Below, piece by piece: positions 33,701 through 42,251 of a stretch of DNA of 64,000 nucleotides. A program made the position numbers and the translations under genes. How positions within the stretch are numbered: position 1 is the first letter of the stretch; the number at the start of each line of letters is the position of its first letter. The notes under the pieces were generated by a model. It was not told the DNA's origin. It worked only from the letters and a program-made list of their open reading frames with translations, and did no database searches. This DNA is from Erythrobacter aureus (GTDB lineage: Bacteria > Pseudomonadota > Alphaproteobacteria > Sphingomonadales > Sphingomonadaceae): positions 2,458,501 through 2,522,500 of the forward strand of contig NZ_CP031357.1 of the NCBI RefSeq assembly GCF_003355455.1. Reading direction: 5' to 3'.

Positions 33701-34153
33701 ATGCAAGCCCAGATGCTCGCACCTGCCGCGGTGCTCGTGGCATGGTCGCTCGTCATGCTGTTCTGGATGGCCTTCACACGCTTTCCCGCGCTGGCAAAGG
33801 TCGGCATCGCTGTCGGCAATGCGCCGGCCGGTGTGCGCGGGCAGGATAGCGAAGCCGCGCTGCCGCCGCAGGTGAACTGGAAATCGCACAATTACACGCA
33901 CCTGATGGAACAGCCCACGGTCTTCTACGCGGCCGTGGTCATCATCGCGATCATGGGTCCGAGCGCCGGAGACGCACTGGCGGCGTGGATCTATGTCGGC
34001 CTCAGGATCGTCCATTCGATCTGGCAGGCAACGGTGAACAAGGTTCCCGTCCGCTTCATGCTTTTCCTGGCAGGATCGCTGGTGCTGGTCTTCCTCGCCT
34101 ACCGTGCCCTATCGCTGACCCTCTTCCACGATCCCGGCCTCGCGCCGGCCTGA
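33701..34153 (+). CDS. MAPEG-family membrane protein (first of tandem pair)
   Basis: 150 aa with four hydrophobic segments. The MAPEG pattern is clear: an N-terminal helix, then WKSHNYTHLMEQPTVFYA (about residues 64-81), AAWIYVGLRIVHSIWQ (about 97-112) and a final hydrophobic helix. Eukaryotic MAPEG members act on glutathione and eicosanoids; bacterial roles are mostly unknown. GAGGGGAG precedes the ATG. The following gene, 15 bases on, is a paralogue. Confidence 0.88.
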   Translation: MQAQMLAPAAVLVAWSLVMLFWMAFTRFPALAKVGIAVGNAPAGVRGQDSEAALPPQVNWKSHNYTHLMEQPTVFYAAVVIIAIMGPSAGDALAAWIYVGLRIVHSIWQATVNKVPVRFMLFLAGSLVLVFLAYRALSLTLFHDPGLAPA

Positions 34154-34168
34154 CGGAGTTCCCGACCG

Positions 34169-34603
34169 ATGATCGAATCGCAAATCCTGCAGCCCGTCGT
34201 CGCGCTCATGGTATGGACCATGATCATGTGGCTGTGGATGTATGCCACCCGTATTCCGGCGATGTCGGAGGCGGGAATCGAACCCAACGATGCGCGCCGG
34301 ACAAAGGCGCTCGACGAGGAGCTGCCAGCCGAAGTCCAGTGGAAAGCGCATAATTACAACCACCTGCATGAGGCACCGACCGTCTTTTATGCGGTTGCCC
34401 TGCTGCTGGCCTTGGTCGGTTCGGGCGACGGGATGAATGCGCTGATCGCGTGGATTTACGTCGGTCTCAGGGTGATCCACTCGCTGGTGCAGGCGACCGC
34501 GAATGTCGTGATGGTGCGCTTCGTGCTCTACGCGCTGTCGAGCGTGGCGCTGATGGTGCTGATCTTCCACGCAGCCATCGTGGTGTTCGACATCCACATG
34601 TAA
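34169..34603 (+). CDS. MAPEG-family membrane protein (second of tandem pair)
   Basis: 144 aa. It has the same four-helix layout as its neighbour and the same key blocks: WKAHNYNHLHEAPTVFYA and AWIYVGLRVIHSLVQ. The two genes are clearly paralogous and 15 bases apart, so an ancient tandem duplication and a possible hetero-oligomer are plausible. An intergenic repeat begins nine bases after the stop. Confidence 0.88.
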   Translation: MIESQILQPVVALMVWTMIMWLWMYATRIPAMSEAGIEPNDARRTKALDEELPAEVQWKAHNYNHLHEAPTVFYAVALLLALVGSGDGMNALIAWIYVGLRVIHSLVQATANVVMVRFVLYALSSVALMVLIFHAAIVVFDIHM

Positions 34604-34611
34604 GCACCGAC

Positions 34612-34714
34612 AGTCATTGCGAGGAGCCGGAGGCTCCGCGGCAATCCATCTTCCAGCGCGGCAAACCGCCGCGACGTCCGAAGAGGGATTGCTTCGTCTT
34701 CGGCTCGCAATAAC
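34612..34714. repeat. Inverted intergenic repeat (CATTGCGAG type)
   Basis: The left part begins TCATTGCGAGGAGCCGGAGG and the right part, in inverted orientation, contains GGATTGCTTCGTCTTCGGCT ending CGCAATAACTG. The outer ends are complementary (CATTGCGAG with CTCGCAAT) and the middle is GC-rich. This type of dispersed element is common in alphaproteobacterial intergenic regions. It occupies the convergent gap between the second MAPEG gene and trxB, where it could act as a bidirectional terminator. Confidence 0.7.
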
Positions 34715-34725
34715 TGGAGCGGGCT

Positions 34726-35691
34726 TTATTCCGCCGCTTCGCGCTCCGCCACGTCGAGCGTGGCGAGGAAGCGCTCGGCATCGAGCGCGGCCATGCAGCC
34801 CATGCCCGCCGCAGTCACCGCCTGGCGATAGGTATGGTCGGTGACGTCGCCTGCCGCGAATACGCCCGGGATCTCGGTCTTGGGCGAGCCGGGTTCGGTC
34901 AGCAGATAGCCGCCCTCGTCCATCGGCAGCTTGCCCTTGAACAGTTCGGTCGCGGGCGCGTGGCCGATAGCTACGAAGGCGCCGTCGACTTCCAGCGTGC
35001 TGTCCTCGCCGGTCACGGTATCGCGCAGGTTGAGGTGGCCCAGCGCGCCACCCGGGCCGGCCTCGAAGCTTTCGACGGTCTTGTTCCAGACACAGGTGAT
35101 CTTGGGGTGGTTGAGCAGGCGCTCCTGCAGAATTTTCTCCGCGCGCAGCTCGTCGCGGCGGTGGATCAGGGTCACATCGTCCGAGTGGTTGGTGAGGTAG
35201 AGCGCTTCCTCGACCGCGGTATTGCCGCCACCGATCACAGCGACCTTCTTGCCGCGATAGAAGAACCCATCGCAGGTCGCGCAGGCGGACACGCCCTTGC
35301 CGCCCAGTTCCTGCTCACCCGGAACGCCCAGCCACTTGGCCTGCGCGCCGGTACAGATCACCAGCACGTCGGCGATATATTCATCGCCGCTGTCGCCCAC
35401 GGCCTTGAAGGGCGAACCGTTCGACAGGTCGACATCGACGATCGTATCCCACATCATCCGCGTGCCGACGTGTTCGGCCTGCTTCTGCATCTGTTCCATC
35501 AGCCAGGGGCCTTGGATAACGTCGGCAAAGCCGGGATAGTTCTCGACATCGGTGGTGATCGTCAACTGGCCGCCCGGTTGGAGGCCCTGCACCACGATCG
35601 GCTCCATCATCGCGCGCGCGCCGTAAATGGCGGCGGAGTATCCCGCCGGGCCGGAGCCGATGATGAGCATTTTGGTGCGATGGGTAGCCAT
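34726..35691 (-). CDS. trxB: Thioredoxin-disulfide reductase
   Basis: 321 aa flavoprotein that reduces thioredoxin with NADPH. The FAD motif is IIGSGPAGYSAAIYGARA (about residues 10-27), the redox centre is CATCDG (about 140-145) and the NADPH motif is VIGGGNTAVEEALYL (about 157-171). GVFAAGDVTDHTYRQAVTAAG is the C-terminal FAD block. The ATG at 35691 gives the conserved N-terminus; the open frame upstream is not conserved. Confidence 0.96.
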   Translation of the reverse strand: MATHRTKMLIIGSGPAGYSAAIYGARAMMEPIVVQGLQPGGQLTITTDVENYPGFADVIQGPWLMEQMQKQAEHVGTRMMWDTIVDVDLSNGSPFKAVGDSGDEYIADVLVICTGAQAKWLGVPGEQELGGKGVSACATCDGFFYRGKKVAVIGGGNTAVEEALYLTNHSDDVTLIHRRDELRAEKILQERLLNHPKITCVWNKTVESFEAGPGGALGHLNLRDTVTGEDSTLEVDGAFVAIGHAPATELFKGKLPMDEGGYLLTEPGSPKTEIPGVFAAGDVTDHTYRQAVTAAGMGCMAALDAERFLATLDVAEREAAE

Positions 35692-35752
35692 GTCGTCAAA
35701 TCCGTCAGTCTGAAAAGGTATCGCGGCTATATGGGAACCGGCGAACCGAGAG

Positions 35753-36532
35753 TCACGCCACGAAGCGTGCAATCAGCGCATCGCGCAGTGCGTCATCCAC
35801 ACCTATCGCCCGTTCGAGATAGCCATCGAAGCTGCCATGCCGCTGGCTCGCGATTTCGAGATAGCGGTCGAGATATTCTTCGCGCACGCCGAGCAGGTCC
35901 TTCGCCGCGCCTTCGTCGAGCTTGCGCCCCAGCCGCGCCTCGATTCCCGGAAGCGACTGGCGCGCGAGAACATCGAAGGTCGGGCTGTCATTGGTGCGCA
36001 GGAATTCGCGGCGCTGATCGTCTTCCGACACGCCGAGGATATGCAGCAGCATGGTCGCCGCAACACCGGTGCGGTCCTTGCCGGCATAACAATGCACCAG
36101 GCTCGCGCCCTCCCGCTCGACGAGGATATTGAGATAGCGTCCGAACATGTCGATCATCGCCGGGTTGTCGGGCATACGGGTGTAGACCGCTAGCATCCGT
36201 TCGCGCGCGAAGTCGGAAGCGGCCATGTCCGGATCGATATCCATATGTGGCGGGCTGCTGGTCGTCTCCCCGTCGTAGAAGACCACCTCGCCATCGAATC
36301 CTTCGACCCTGCGGCAGGGATGGGCCGAACGCTCGCTTTGCCCGCGCAGATCGATAACCGTGTGGATGCCGAGGTGGGCGATGGCCGAAAGGTCTGTATC
36401 GGTGGCCTCGACATGGTGGCCCGAGCGGTAGAGCAGGCCGGTGCGCACCGTCCCGCCGCCGCGCGTCTTCCAGCCGCCGTAATCGCGGAAATTGTGGATG
36501 CCCTGGGTGTCGAGAAATGCGTCGCGAATCAT
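35753..36532 (-). CDS. Tyrosine-protein phosphatase (Tyr_phosphatase_3 type)
   Basis: 259 aa. The P-loop HCYAGKDRTG (about residues 146-155) is the CX5R signature with the catalytic cysteine. The N-terminus NFRDYGGWKTRGGGTVRTGLLYRSGH is typical of MptpB/LipA-like phosphatases, which act on phosphotyrosine, other phosphoresidues or phosphoinositides. The ATG at 36532 is used because the conserved start follows; the open frame runs on upstream into otsA without meaning. No signal peptide. Confidence 0.9.
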   Translation of the reverse strand: MIRDAFLDTQGIHNFRDYGGWKTRGGGTVRTGLLYRSGHHVEATDTDLSAIAHLGIHTVIDLRGQSERSAHPCRRVEGFDGEVVFYDGETTSSPPHMDIDPDMAASDFARERMLAVYTRMPDNPAMIDMFGRYLNILVEREGASLVHCYAGKDRTGVAATMLLHILGVSEDDQRREFLRTNDSPTFDVLARQSLPGIEARLGRKLDEGAAKDLLGVREEYLDRYLEIASQRHGSFDGYLERAIGVDDALRDALIARFVA

Positions 36533-36587
36533 GCGCGGGACGGTGGCAGCCGCGCAGGGTATGCGCAATCGCGCAGCGGACCGCGCC

Positions 36588-37973
36588 TTACGAAAGGTCG
36601 CGCAGGAAGTTCGCGGTCCATTGCTGCACATTGTCGTCGCGCACCGTCGCAATCATCTTCTCATGGCGGCTCTTGCGCTCTGCGAGCGGCATGTCGAGCG
36701 CGGTGCGGATCGCATGGTCGATATCGTCGGGGCTGTGCGGATTGACCAGCACGGCATCGGGCAATTGCGCGGCGGCCCCGGCGAAGCGCGACAGGATCAG
36801 CACGCCCGGGTCCTCCGGGTCCTGCGCAGCGACATATTCCTTGGCTACGAGGTTCATCCCGTCGCGCAAGGGGGTCACGAGACCGATCTTCGCGGCGCGA
36901 AAAAAGCCGAATAGTTCGGCATGGCTGTAGCCGCGATTGACGTAGCGGATCGGCACCATGTCGACCTCGCTGCGCGCGCCGTTGATCTGGCCGCATTTCT
37001 GTTCCAGCTCGGCGCGGATCGCCTGATAGCTCTCGACATCTTCACGGCTGGGCGGTGCGATCTGGATGAAAACGAGATCGCGCACGCGCTCGGGATTTCT
37101 TTCGAAGAAACGGCCGATCCCGTCGATACGTTCGGGCAGTCCCTTGGAATAATCGAGCCGGTCGACCCCGATCATCGCGGTGCGACGGCGGGTCGAACTG
37201 AGCAAGCGCTGCTGTGCCTGCCGCGCGTCACCGGTTTCGCCGAGGCGGGAAAAATGATCCCAATCGATGCCAATGGGATAGGCACGCGCCAATGTGGTGC
37301 GCCCTTCGAACGTGACCGCGCCGCTCCCCTTGTCGACCTGGGCGCCAAGCTCGTTCTCGCAATAGTGCAGGAAGCTGTCGAGCCATTCTTCCGTCTGGAA
37401 GCCGACCACGTCGTAGTAGAGCAAGGTGCGTACTAGGCGCTCGTGGTAAGGGAGCGAAACGAACAGGCGCGTTGCAGGCCAAGGGATGTGGAGGAAGAAG
37501 CCGATCCGGTTTTTAAGCCCGCGCGAGCGCAGCCGTTCACCGAGTGGGATCAGGTGATAATCGTGGACCCATACGACATCCTCGGGCTCGATCAGCGGCG
37601 CGGACAAGTCGGCAAAGCGCTCGTTGACCCGCTCGTAGCCCTTGCCCGTCTCGCGTTCGTATTCGGCAAGGTCGAGGCGATAATGGAACAACGGCCAGAG
37701 TGTCGAATTGGCATAGCCATTATAATATTCGTCGATATCGCGCTGCGAGAGGTCGATCGTGGCGGTGGTCACGCCATCGCTGGTCTGCGTGTCGATATGG
37801 CCGGTCCGCCCCGAGCCGCTTTCCTGTCCGGACCAGCCGAACCACAGGCCCTTGCGCGATTTCAGCGCCGCATGAAGCGCACCCGCCAAACCACCCTGCG
37901 CCCCCGCCGCGCCGCGCGCCTTGGGCACCGCGACACGGTTCGAGATGACAACAAGGCGGGGATCGGTGCTCAG
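36588..37973 (-). CDS. otsA: Trehalose-6-phosphate synthase
   Basis: 461 aa GT20 enzyme making trehalose 6-phosphate from UDP-glucose and glucose 6-phosphate. Recognisable blocks are LVVISNRVAVP at the start, GGLAGAL, VHDYHLIPLGERLR, GFFLHIPWPA, GVDRLDYSKGLPERI and LRDGMNLVAKEYVA. The start is uncertain: the frame has no ATG, GTG or TTG at the usual place. A CTG at 37973 overlaps the previous stop as CTGA and has GGAG nine bases upstream, so it is used here; alternatives are TTG at 38012 or ATG at 38057, both inside the GH15 gene. Confidence 0.9.
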   Translation of the reverse strand: MSTDPRLVVISNRVAVPKARGAAGAQGGLAGALHAALKSRKGLWFGWSGQESGSGRTGHIDTQTSDGVTTATIDLSQRDIDEYYNGYANSTLWPLFHYRLDLAEYERETGKGYERVNERFADLSAPLIEPEDVVWVHDYHLIPLGERLRSRGLKNRIGFFLHIPWPATRLFVSLPYHERLVRTLLYYDVVGFQTEEWLDSFLHYCENELGAQVDKGSGAVTFEGRTTLARAYPIGIDWDHFSRLGETGDARQAQQRLLSSTRRRTAMIGVDRLDYSKGLPERIDGIGRFFERNPERVRDLVFIQIAPPSREDVESYQAIRAELEQKCGQINGARSEVDMVPIRYVNRGYSHAELFGFFRAAKIGLVTPLRDGMNLVAKEYVAAQDPEDPGVLILSRFAGAAAQLPDAVLVNPHSPDDIDHAIRTALDMPLAERKSRHEKMIATVRDDNVQQWTANFLRDLS

Positions 37974-39754
37974 CGCACTTCGCTCCAGGGTTTGCTCAAC
38001 AGTCCGGCACAATTGATTATACCAACCAGCGAGTAGGTCTGCGGGAAGTTCCCCCACAGCTCGCCGGTTTCATAATCGAGATCTTCGCTTAGTAACCCCG
38101 AACTGGTCGTGTGACTGAGCATCGAGCAGAAGATCTCGCGCGCTTCCTCCTCCCGACCGACCAGCCCCAGAGCCTCGATCAGCCAGAAGGTGCAGACGTT
38201 GAAGGCCGTCTCTGGCGCGCCGAAATCGTCCTCGGCGGCGTAGCGCAGCATGTGATCGCCCCGGCGCAGGTCGCGTTCGACCGCGGCGAAGGTTTTCAGA
38301 AAACGCTCGTCGTCCGGCTTGAGATAGCGCAATTCCACCAATTGCAGCAGGCTGGCATCGAGATAGCCGTTTTCGAAACTGGCTCCATAATGCTGGCCCT
38401 GCTTCTTCCAGGCATTCGTCTCAATCGTCTCCCGGATCGCTTCGGCGCGCTTCTTCCAGAAAACCACCCGATCGCCTTTGCCCAGCGTCGCAGCGACATT
38501 GGCGAGCCGGTCGCACGCTGCCCAGCACATAACGGCCGAATAGGTGTGCACTTCCTGCCGGGTGCGGAATTCCCACAGGCCCGCATCGGGCTTGTCATGC
38601 TTGGCCCAGGCCGCCTCGCCTACTTCCTCCAGATGGGCGAAATCGCGCTCGTCGGCCATGCGCAGCAAACGTGTGTCGAAGAAAGCCTGCGCGGTCGGCA
38701 TGACGATCTGGCCGTAGCAATCGTACTGCACCTGCTTGTAGGCGGCATTGCCAACGCGGACAGGCCCCATGCCGCGATATCCGGCAAGATGCTCAGCCTC
38801 GGACTCGTGGAGGTCGTCGGCACCCATGACCGAATAGAGCGGCTGGATCTGCCCGCCGCGCGCCTGGTCGACGATATTGCGCAAATAGGCGAGGTATTTC
38901 TCCAGCACGTCGAGCGCGCCGAGGCGATTGAGCGCCTGCACGGTGTAATAGCTGTCGCGGATCCAGCAATAGCGATAGTCCCAGTTGCGCTGGCTGTTCG
39001 CGGCTTCGGGAATCGATGTGGTCAGCGCGGCGACAATCGCGCCGGTTTCCTCGTGCTGACACAGTTTGAGCGCAATCGCCGCGCGGATCGTCTCTTCCTG
39101 CCATTCGAGCGGGATGTGCAGGCCGCGTACCCAGTGCCGCCAGTACCGCGCGGTCATCGCCTCCATCCGGCGTACCTCGTCGCGGATGTTGCCGACGAAG
39201 GGTTCGTCCGGACCAAGGAAGAAATGCTGGTCGCTCTCCACGCGGTAGCTGCGCCCTTCGAGGATGTAGCCGACAGGCGCATCGGTCGACAGGCGCAGTG
39301 CCTGCGGGCCGATCAGGTAGCGGACGTGGTTGGTGCCATTGGTGGTTGCGGCCAGCCCCGCCCCGTAATCCTTCATCGGCGTGAGTACGACGCGCATGCG
39401 CGGAGCGCCGGCCACGGGCCTTACGATACGGGCATAGGCTACAGGCCGGTACATTCGGCCCGAACGCTCGAACCGCGGCGCGAAATCGTGGATTTCGACC
39501 GCACTGCCATCCTCACTCTCGAGGCGGGTGACCAGGATCGCGGTGTTGCGTTCGTAGCGCTGCGTGGCCTTGGTCTGGCCGTCGAGTTCGAAGCGCCAGA
39601 TGCCCCGGTCGCGAACATCGCCATTAAGCAGCGAGCAAAACACCGGATCACCATCGACTCGCGGAACGCACCCCCAGACGAAGGCGCCCTCGCGATCCAA
39701 CAGCGCGCTGACCTGACAATTGCCGATGGGGGACAGCTCGAGATCGGCCTGCAT
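37970..39754 (-). CDS. Glycoside hydrolase family 15 protein (glucoamylase/trehalase type)
   Basis: 594 aa. The N-terminal beta-rich domain starts LELSPIGNCQVSALLDREG. The (alpha/alpha)6 barrel of GH15 contains NWDYRYCWIRDSYYTVQALN (about residues 250-269), with a catalytic acid likely near LWEFR, and LLSEDLDYETGELWGNFPQTYS close to the C-terminus as the second acid region. Some bacterial relatives are trehalases. The ATG at 39754 overlaps the otsB stop (TGATG), with GGAG five bases upstream. Its place between otsB and otsA suggests trehalose or alpha-glucan metabolism. Confidence 0.9.
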   Translation of the reverse strand: MQADLELSPIGNCQVSALLDREGAFVWGCVPRVDGDPVFCSLLNGDVRDRGIWRFELDGQTKATQRYERNTAILVTRLESEDGSAVEIHDFAPRFERSGRMYRPVAYARIVRPVAGAPRMRVVLTPMKDYGAGLAATTNGTNHVRYLIGPQALRLSTDAPVGYILEGRSYRVESDQHFFLGPDEPFVGNIRDEVRRMEAMTARYWRHWVRGLHIPLEWQEETIRAAIALKLCQHEETGAIVAALTTSIPEAANSQRNWDYRYCWIRDSYYTVQALNRLGALDVLEKYLAYLRNIVDQARGGQIQPLYSVMGADDLHESEAEHLAGYRGMGPVRVGNAAYKQVQYDCYGQIVMPTAQAFFDTRLLRMADERDFAHLEEVGEAAWAKHDKPDAGLWEFRTRQEVHTYSAVMCWAACDRLANVAATLGKGDRVVFWKKRAEAIRETIETNAWKKQGQHYGASFENGYLDASLLQLVELRYLKPDDERFLKTFAAVERDLRRGDHMLRYAAEDDFGAPETAFNVCTFWLIEALGLVGREEEAREIFCSMLSHTTSSGLLSEDLDYETGELWGNFPQTYSLVGIINCAGLLSKPWSEVR

Positions 39755-40533
39755 CATATCTCCAACCAATGGTGCACTGCAGCAACGTTGTCGAGCCTGT
39801 ATTGTGCCCGCTCGCTGGGGCGTTCGCCCACGGCAATGCCGAAACCGCCAAAATCGGCCGCGCCTGCAAAACCATCCTCATCGGTCACATCGTCGCCGAT
39901 GAAGAGCGGCATCGCGCCGACAAAGGGCGGTTGTTCCATGAATGCTTCAACGGCGCCCCGTTTGCTGGCACCGGGTCGGACCAGTTCGACCACTGCTTTC
40001 CCGCGTTTGACCGCCAGCCCGTGTTTGTCGGCAAGGTCGGCGGCAAAAGCCTGCGCCTGTTTTTCGTATTCAGGCCGCTGGCGATAATGCAGGGCGCCGC
40101 CATGGGTCTTCAGCTCGAAGAGCAAGCCATGATCCTGAGCAAAATGGCGCAGCTTCGTAATCACCTCGTCCGGCAGCGGCGCGGGTATCGATCCGGCGGG
40201 ACGCCCATCGGCATGGATTCGATCCAGGCCGTGCGATCCGGCCCGCGCGAGGTCGAGCCGGCCCAGATGCCGTTCCACATCATCCAGCGCGCGCCCGCTG
40301 ACAAGTGCCAACCGGCCCTCCAGCCGGTCCCGCAACACCCTCAGCCGATCGCCCATATCCGGGGGAACGAGGATGGCATCGGGATCGGATGCGATCTCGA
40401 CCAAGGTCCCGTCGAAATCGAGAAACACCGCCAGGGAACCCTGCGAAAGCAGAGTGCCAAGTGGCGGGGTGCGGGAAGCGCGATCGCACGGTCCATGGAT
40501 GGCAGGCCTAGCGGCTCGCGCCGCGCGATCCAA
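39754..40533 (-). CDS. otsB: Trehalose-6-phosphate phosphatase
   Basis: 259 aa HAD-superfamily phosphatase that removes phosphate from trehalose 6-phosphate. Motif I is FLDFDGTLV (about residues 37-45), motif II lies at LVSGRALDD, and motif IV is FIGDDVTDEDGF. The only usual start ahead of motif I is a TTG at 40533; no ATG or GTG is in frame. It overlaps the upstream protease frame by 193 bases as sequenced, an overlap that probably reflects a missing base in the protease. Order otsB-GH15-otsA on one strand with overlapping ends suggests one operon. Confidence 0.88.
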   Translation of the reverse strand: MDRAARAARPAIHGPCDRASRTPPLGTLLSQGSLAVFLDFDGTLVEIASDPDAILVPPDMGDRLRVLRDRLEGRLALVSGRALDDVERHLGRLDLARAGSHGLDRIHADGRPAGSIPAPLPDEVITKLRHFAQDHGLLFELKTHGGALHYRQRPEYEKQAQAFAADLADKHGLAVKRGKAVVELVRPGASKRGAVEAFMEQPPFVGAMPLFIGDDVTDEDGFAGAADFGGFGIAVGERPSERAQYRLDNVAAVHHWLEI

Positions 40534-41201
40534 CGGCGGATTTTACGAAATCGTATCCTCGGTGCGGGGACCAGGATCAGGGTATTGTCCTCCACCCGCC
40601 ACGATCCCAGCCGCGCAAGCACATTCATGCCGATGACGTTGAAATCGCCGAAGCTCTCCGCGATCGCCGCATCGGTCCCGCTGGCGCTGACATTGCCGAA
40701 GGTCAGGCTGTCGACCGTGGCGACATGGGCCTGGACCGTGCCATTGGCCGTGCCGAGCATGATCGGAATGCCGCCGCGCCGCGGCTCAAGCCCCGCGCGT
40801 TCGGCCAGGGGCGCGGATATCGCGGTCAAAGTGGCTCCGGTATCGATCATGAAATTGCCGGGCACGCCATTGACCTCGGCACGCACCCAGAAATGCCCGT
40901 CCGCCGAAAGGGGAATGCGGGTTTCGCCGCCCTCGACCATTTGTTCGGGCAGCCCGATCTGTGGCACCGCCACGTCGAAGCGCGGATCGAAACGGGACAG
41001 TTGCAGCACCACCGTCAGCAGGATCAGCCCAAGCGCGAGCGAACTCGCAATGCGCAGAATGCCGCCCAGCGCCGAACGCCTGGCGACTACGGCACCGATC
41101 CAGCCCAATGCCATCGCCGCCAGCGCCGCGATCAGCAACTCCGAACGCGGAATCGCGCGCAGGGTATCGGCGACTGCCTGAAAGACGGGTTCGAGATCCA
41201 T
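40341..41201 (-). CDS. Membrane-anchored retropepsin-like aspartic protease (TIGR02281 type), probable C-terminal frameshift
   Basis: 286 aa as read. Two hydrophobic segments (about residues 22-41 and 48-66) lead to a single retropepsin domain with FMIDTGATLTAIS (about 117-129), the DTG active site, and IGMNVLARLGSWRVEDNTLILVP near residue 210. Family members end soon after that last block, but here the frame runs a further 70 residues into otsB. One extra C in the CCCC run at 40566-40569 would end the protein at a TAA (40543-40545) after VPRTEDTIS, removing the overlap. A single-domain retropepsin of this kind would act as a dimer. Confidence 0.8.
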   Translation of the reverse strand: MDLEPVFQAVADTLRAIPRSELLIAALAAMALGWIGAVVARRSALGGILRIASSLALGLILLTVVLQLSRFDPRFDVAVPQIGLPEQMVEGGETRIPLSADGHFWVRAEVNGVPGNFMIDTGATLTAISAPLAERAGLEPRRGGIPIMLGTANGTVQAHVATVDSLTFGNVSASGTDAAIAESFGDFNVIGMNVLARLGSWRVEDNTLILVPAPRIRFRKIRRWIARREPLGLPSMDRAIALPAPRHLALCFRRVPWRCFSISTGPWSRSHPIPMPSSFPRIWAIG

Positions 41202-41252
41202 TTATCCCATATAGGAACGGGGCCATGAAGCGTCCATGACCCCTGTAGTCGG

Positions 41253-42251
41253 TCAGGGCGCTTCGCGTTGCTCCGTCGCAATCGCCAGGATGACCGAGAA
41301 CCGTTCTTCCTCGTCCAGCCATCGCCGGACCGGCGTCCAGCCACCGGCAAGCAACAGCGTGTAGGCACTGCGCCGGGTGAACTTGTGGCTGTTTTCCGTA
41401 TGGATCGTCTCGCCCTTTCGTAGCGAGAATTTCTCTCCCGAAACCTCGAAGGAGAAATCACGCGTCGCGCGCAGATGCATTTCGATCCGCGCCAGATCGT
41501 CGTTCCACACCGCGCTGTGCTCGAGAGCGGCCGGGTCGATCGTGCCGTCGAGTTCGCGGTTTATCCGCCTGACCAGATTGGTGTTGAATGCCGCCGTCAC
41601 GCCTTCCGCGTCGTCATAGGCCGCTTCCAGGACAGCCCGATCCTTGACCAGATCCATCCCGATCAACAACATCGGGCTTTCGCCCTCGTCGGCGCCGAGC
41701 GTTGCACGCATCGAACGCAGCAGATCGACGGCCGTGCGTGGCACCATATTTCCAATCGTCGAGCCGGGGAAGAAACCGAGCTTCGCCAGCGCGGATACCT
41801 CGTCTGGCAGGCTGACGCGGCGCATGAAGTCCGCCTCCACGGGGTAGACTGGCAGGCCGGGGAATTTTTGTGCCAGGGCGGCCGCGCTCTGACGCAGAAA
41901 ATCGCCCGATATATCGAGCGGAACGTAAGCGGCGGGCGCGATCGCCTCGAGCAATAGCGGCGTCTTCACCGAGCTGCCGGAGCCGAATTCCACCACGGCC
42001 CGTTCCGGCCCGATGAGATCGGCGAATTGCGCACCTTGCGCGCCGAGTATCTCGGTTTCGGCACGGGTCGGATAATATTCGGCGACCCGCGTGATCTGTT
42101 CGAACAGGCGAGACCCTTCCTCATCGTAGAACCACCGGGCGGGCACCGCCTTCTGTTGCTGGCGAAGACCTTTCAGGACATCGGCGCGAAAAGCCCGGTC
42201 GACGCCGTCCTCGTCCAGATCGACGAGGGAAATTCCGGTTTCGGCTTTCAT
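41253..42251 (-). CDS. egtD: L-histidine N-alpha-methyltransferase EgtD
   Basis: 332 aa SAM-dependent enzyme that trimethylates histidine to hercynine, first step of ergothioneine synthesis. Signatures are DEEGSRLFEQIT with YYPTRAE (about residues 43-65), VVEFGSGSSVKT for SAM binding (about 85-96), and FFPGSTIGNMVP (about 151-162). The ATG at 42251 overlaps the egtB stop (TGATG). Forms a two-gene operon with egtB. Confidence 0.95.
   Translation of the reverse strand: MKAETGISLVDLDEDGVDRAFRADVLKGLRQQQKAVPARWFYDEEGSRLFEQITRVAEYYPTRAETEILGAQGAQFADLIGPERAVVEFGSGSSVKTPLLLEAIAPAAYVPLDISGDFLRQSAAALAQKFPGLPVYPVEADFMRRVSLPDEVSALAKLGFFPGSTIGNMVPRTAVDLLRSMRATLGADEGESPMLLIGMDLVKDRAVLEAAYDDAEGVTAAFNTNLVRRINRELDGTIDPAALEHSAVWNDDLARIEMHLRATRDFSFEVSGEKFSLRKGETIHTENSHKFTRRSAYTLLLAGGWTPVRRWLDEEERFSVILAIATEQREAP

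Noticed and set aside
38111..40087. Very long open frame (658 codons) opposite GH15 and otsB
   Set aside because: Both genes beneath it have full sets of family motifs; the plus-strand translation does not.
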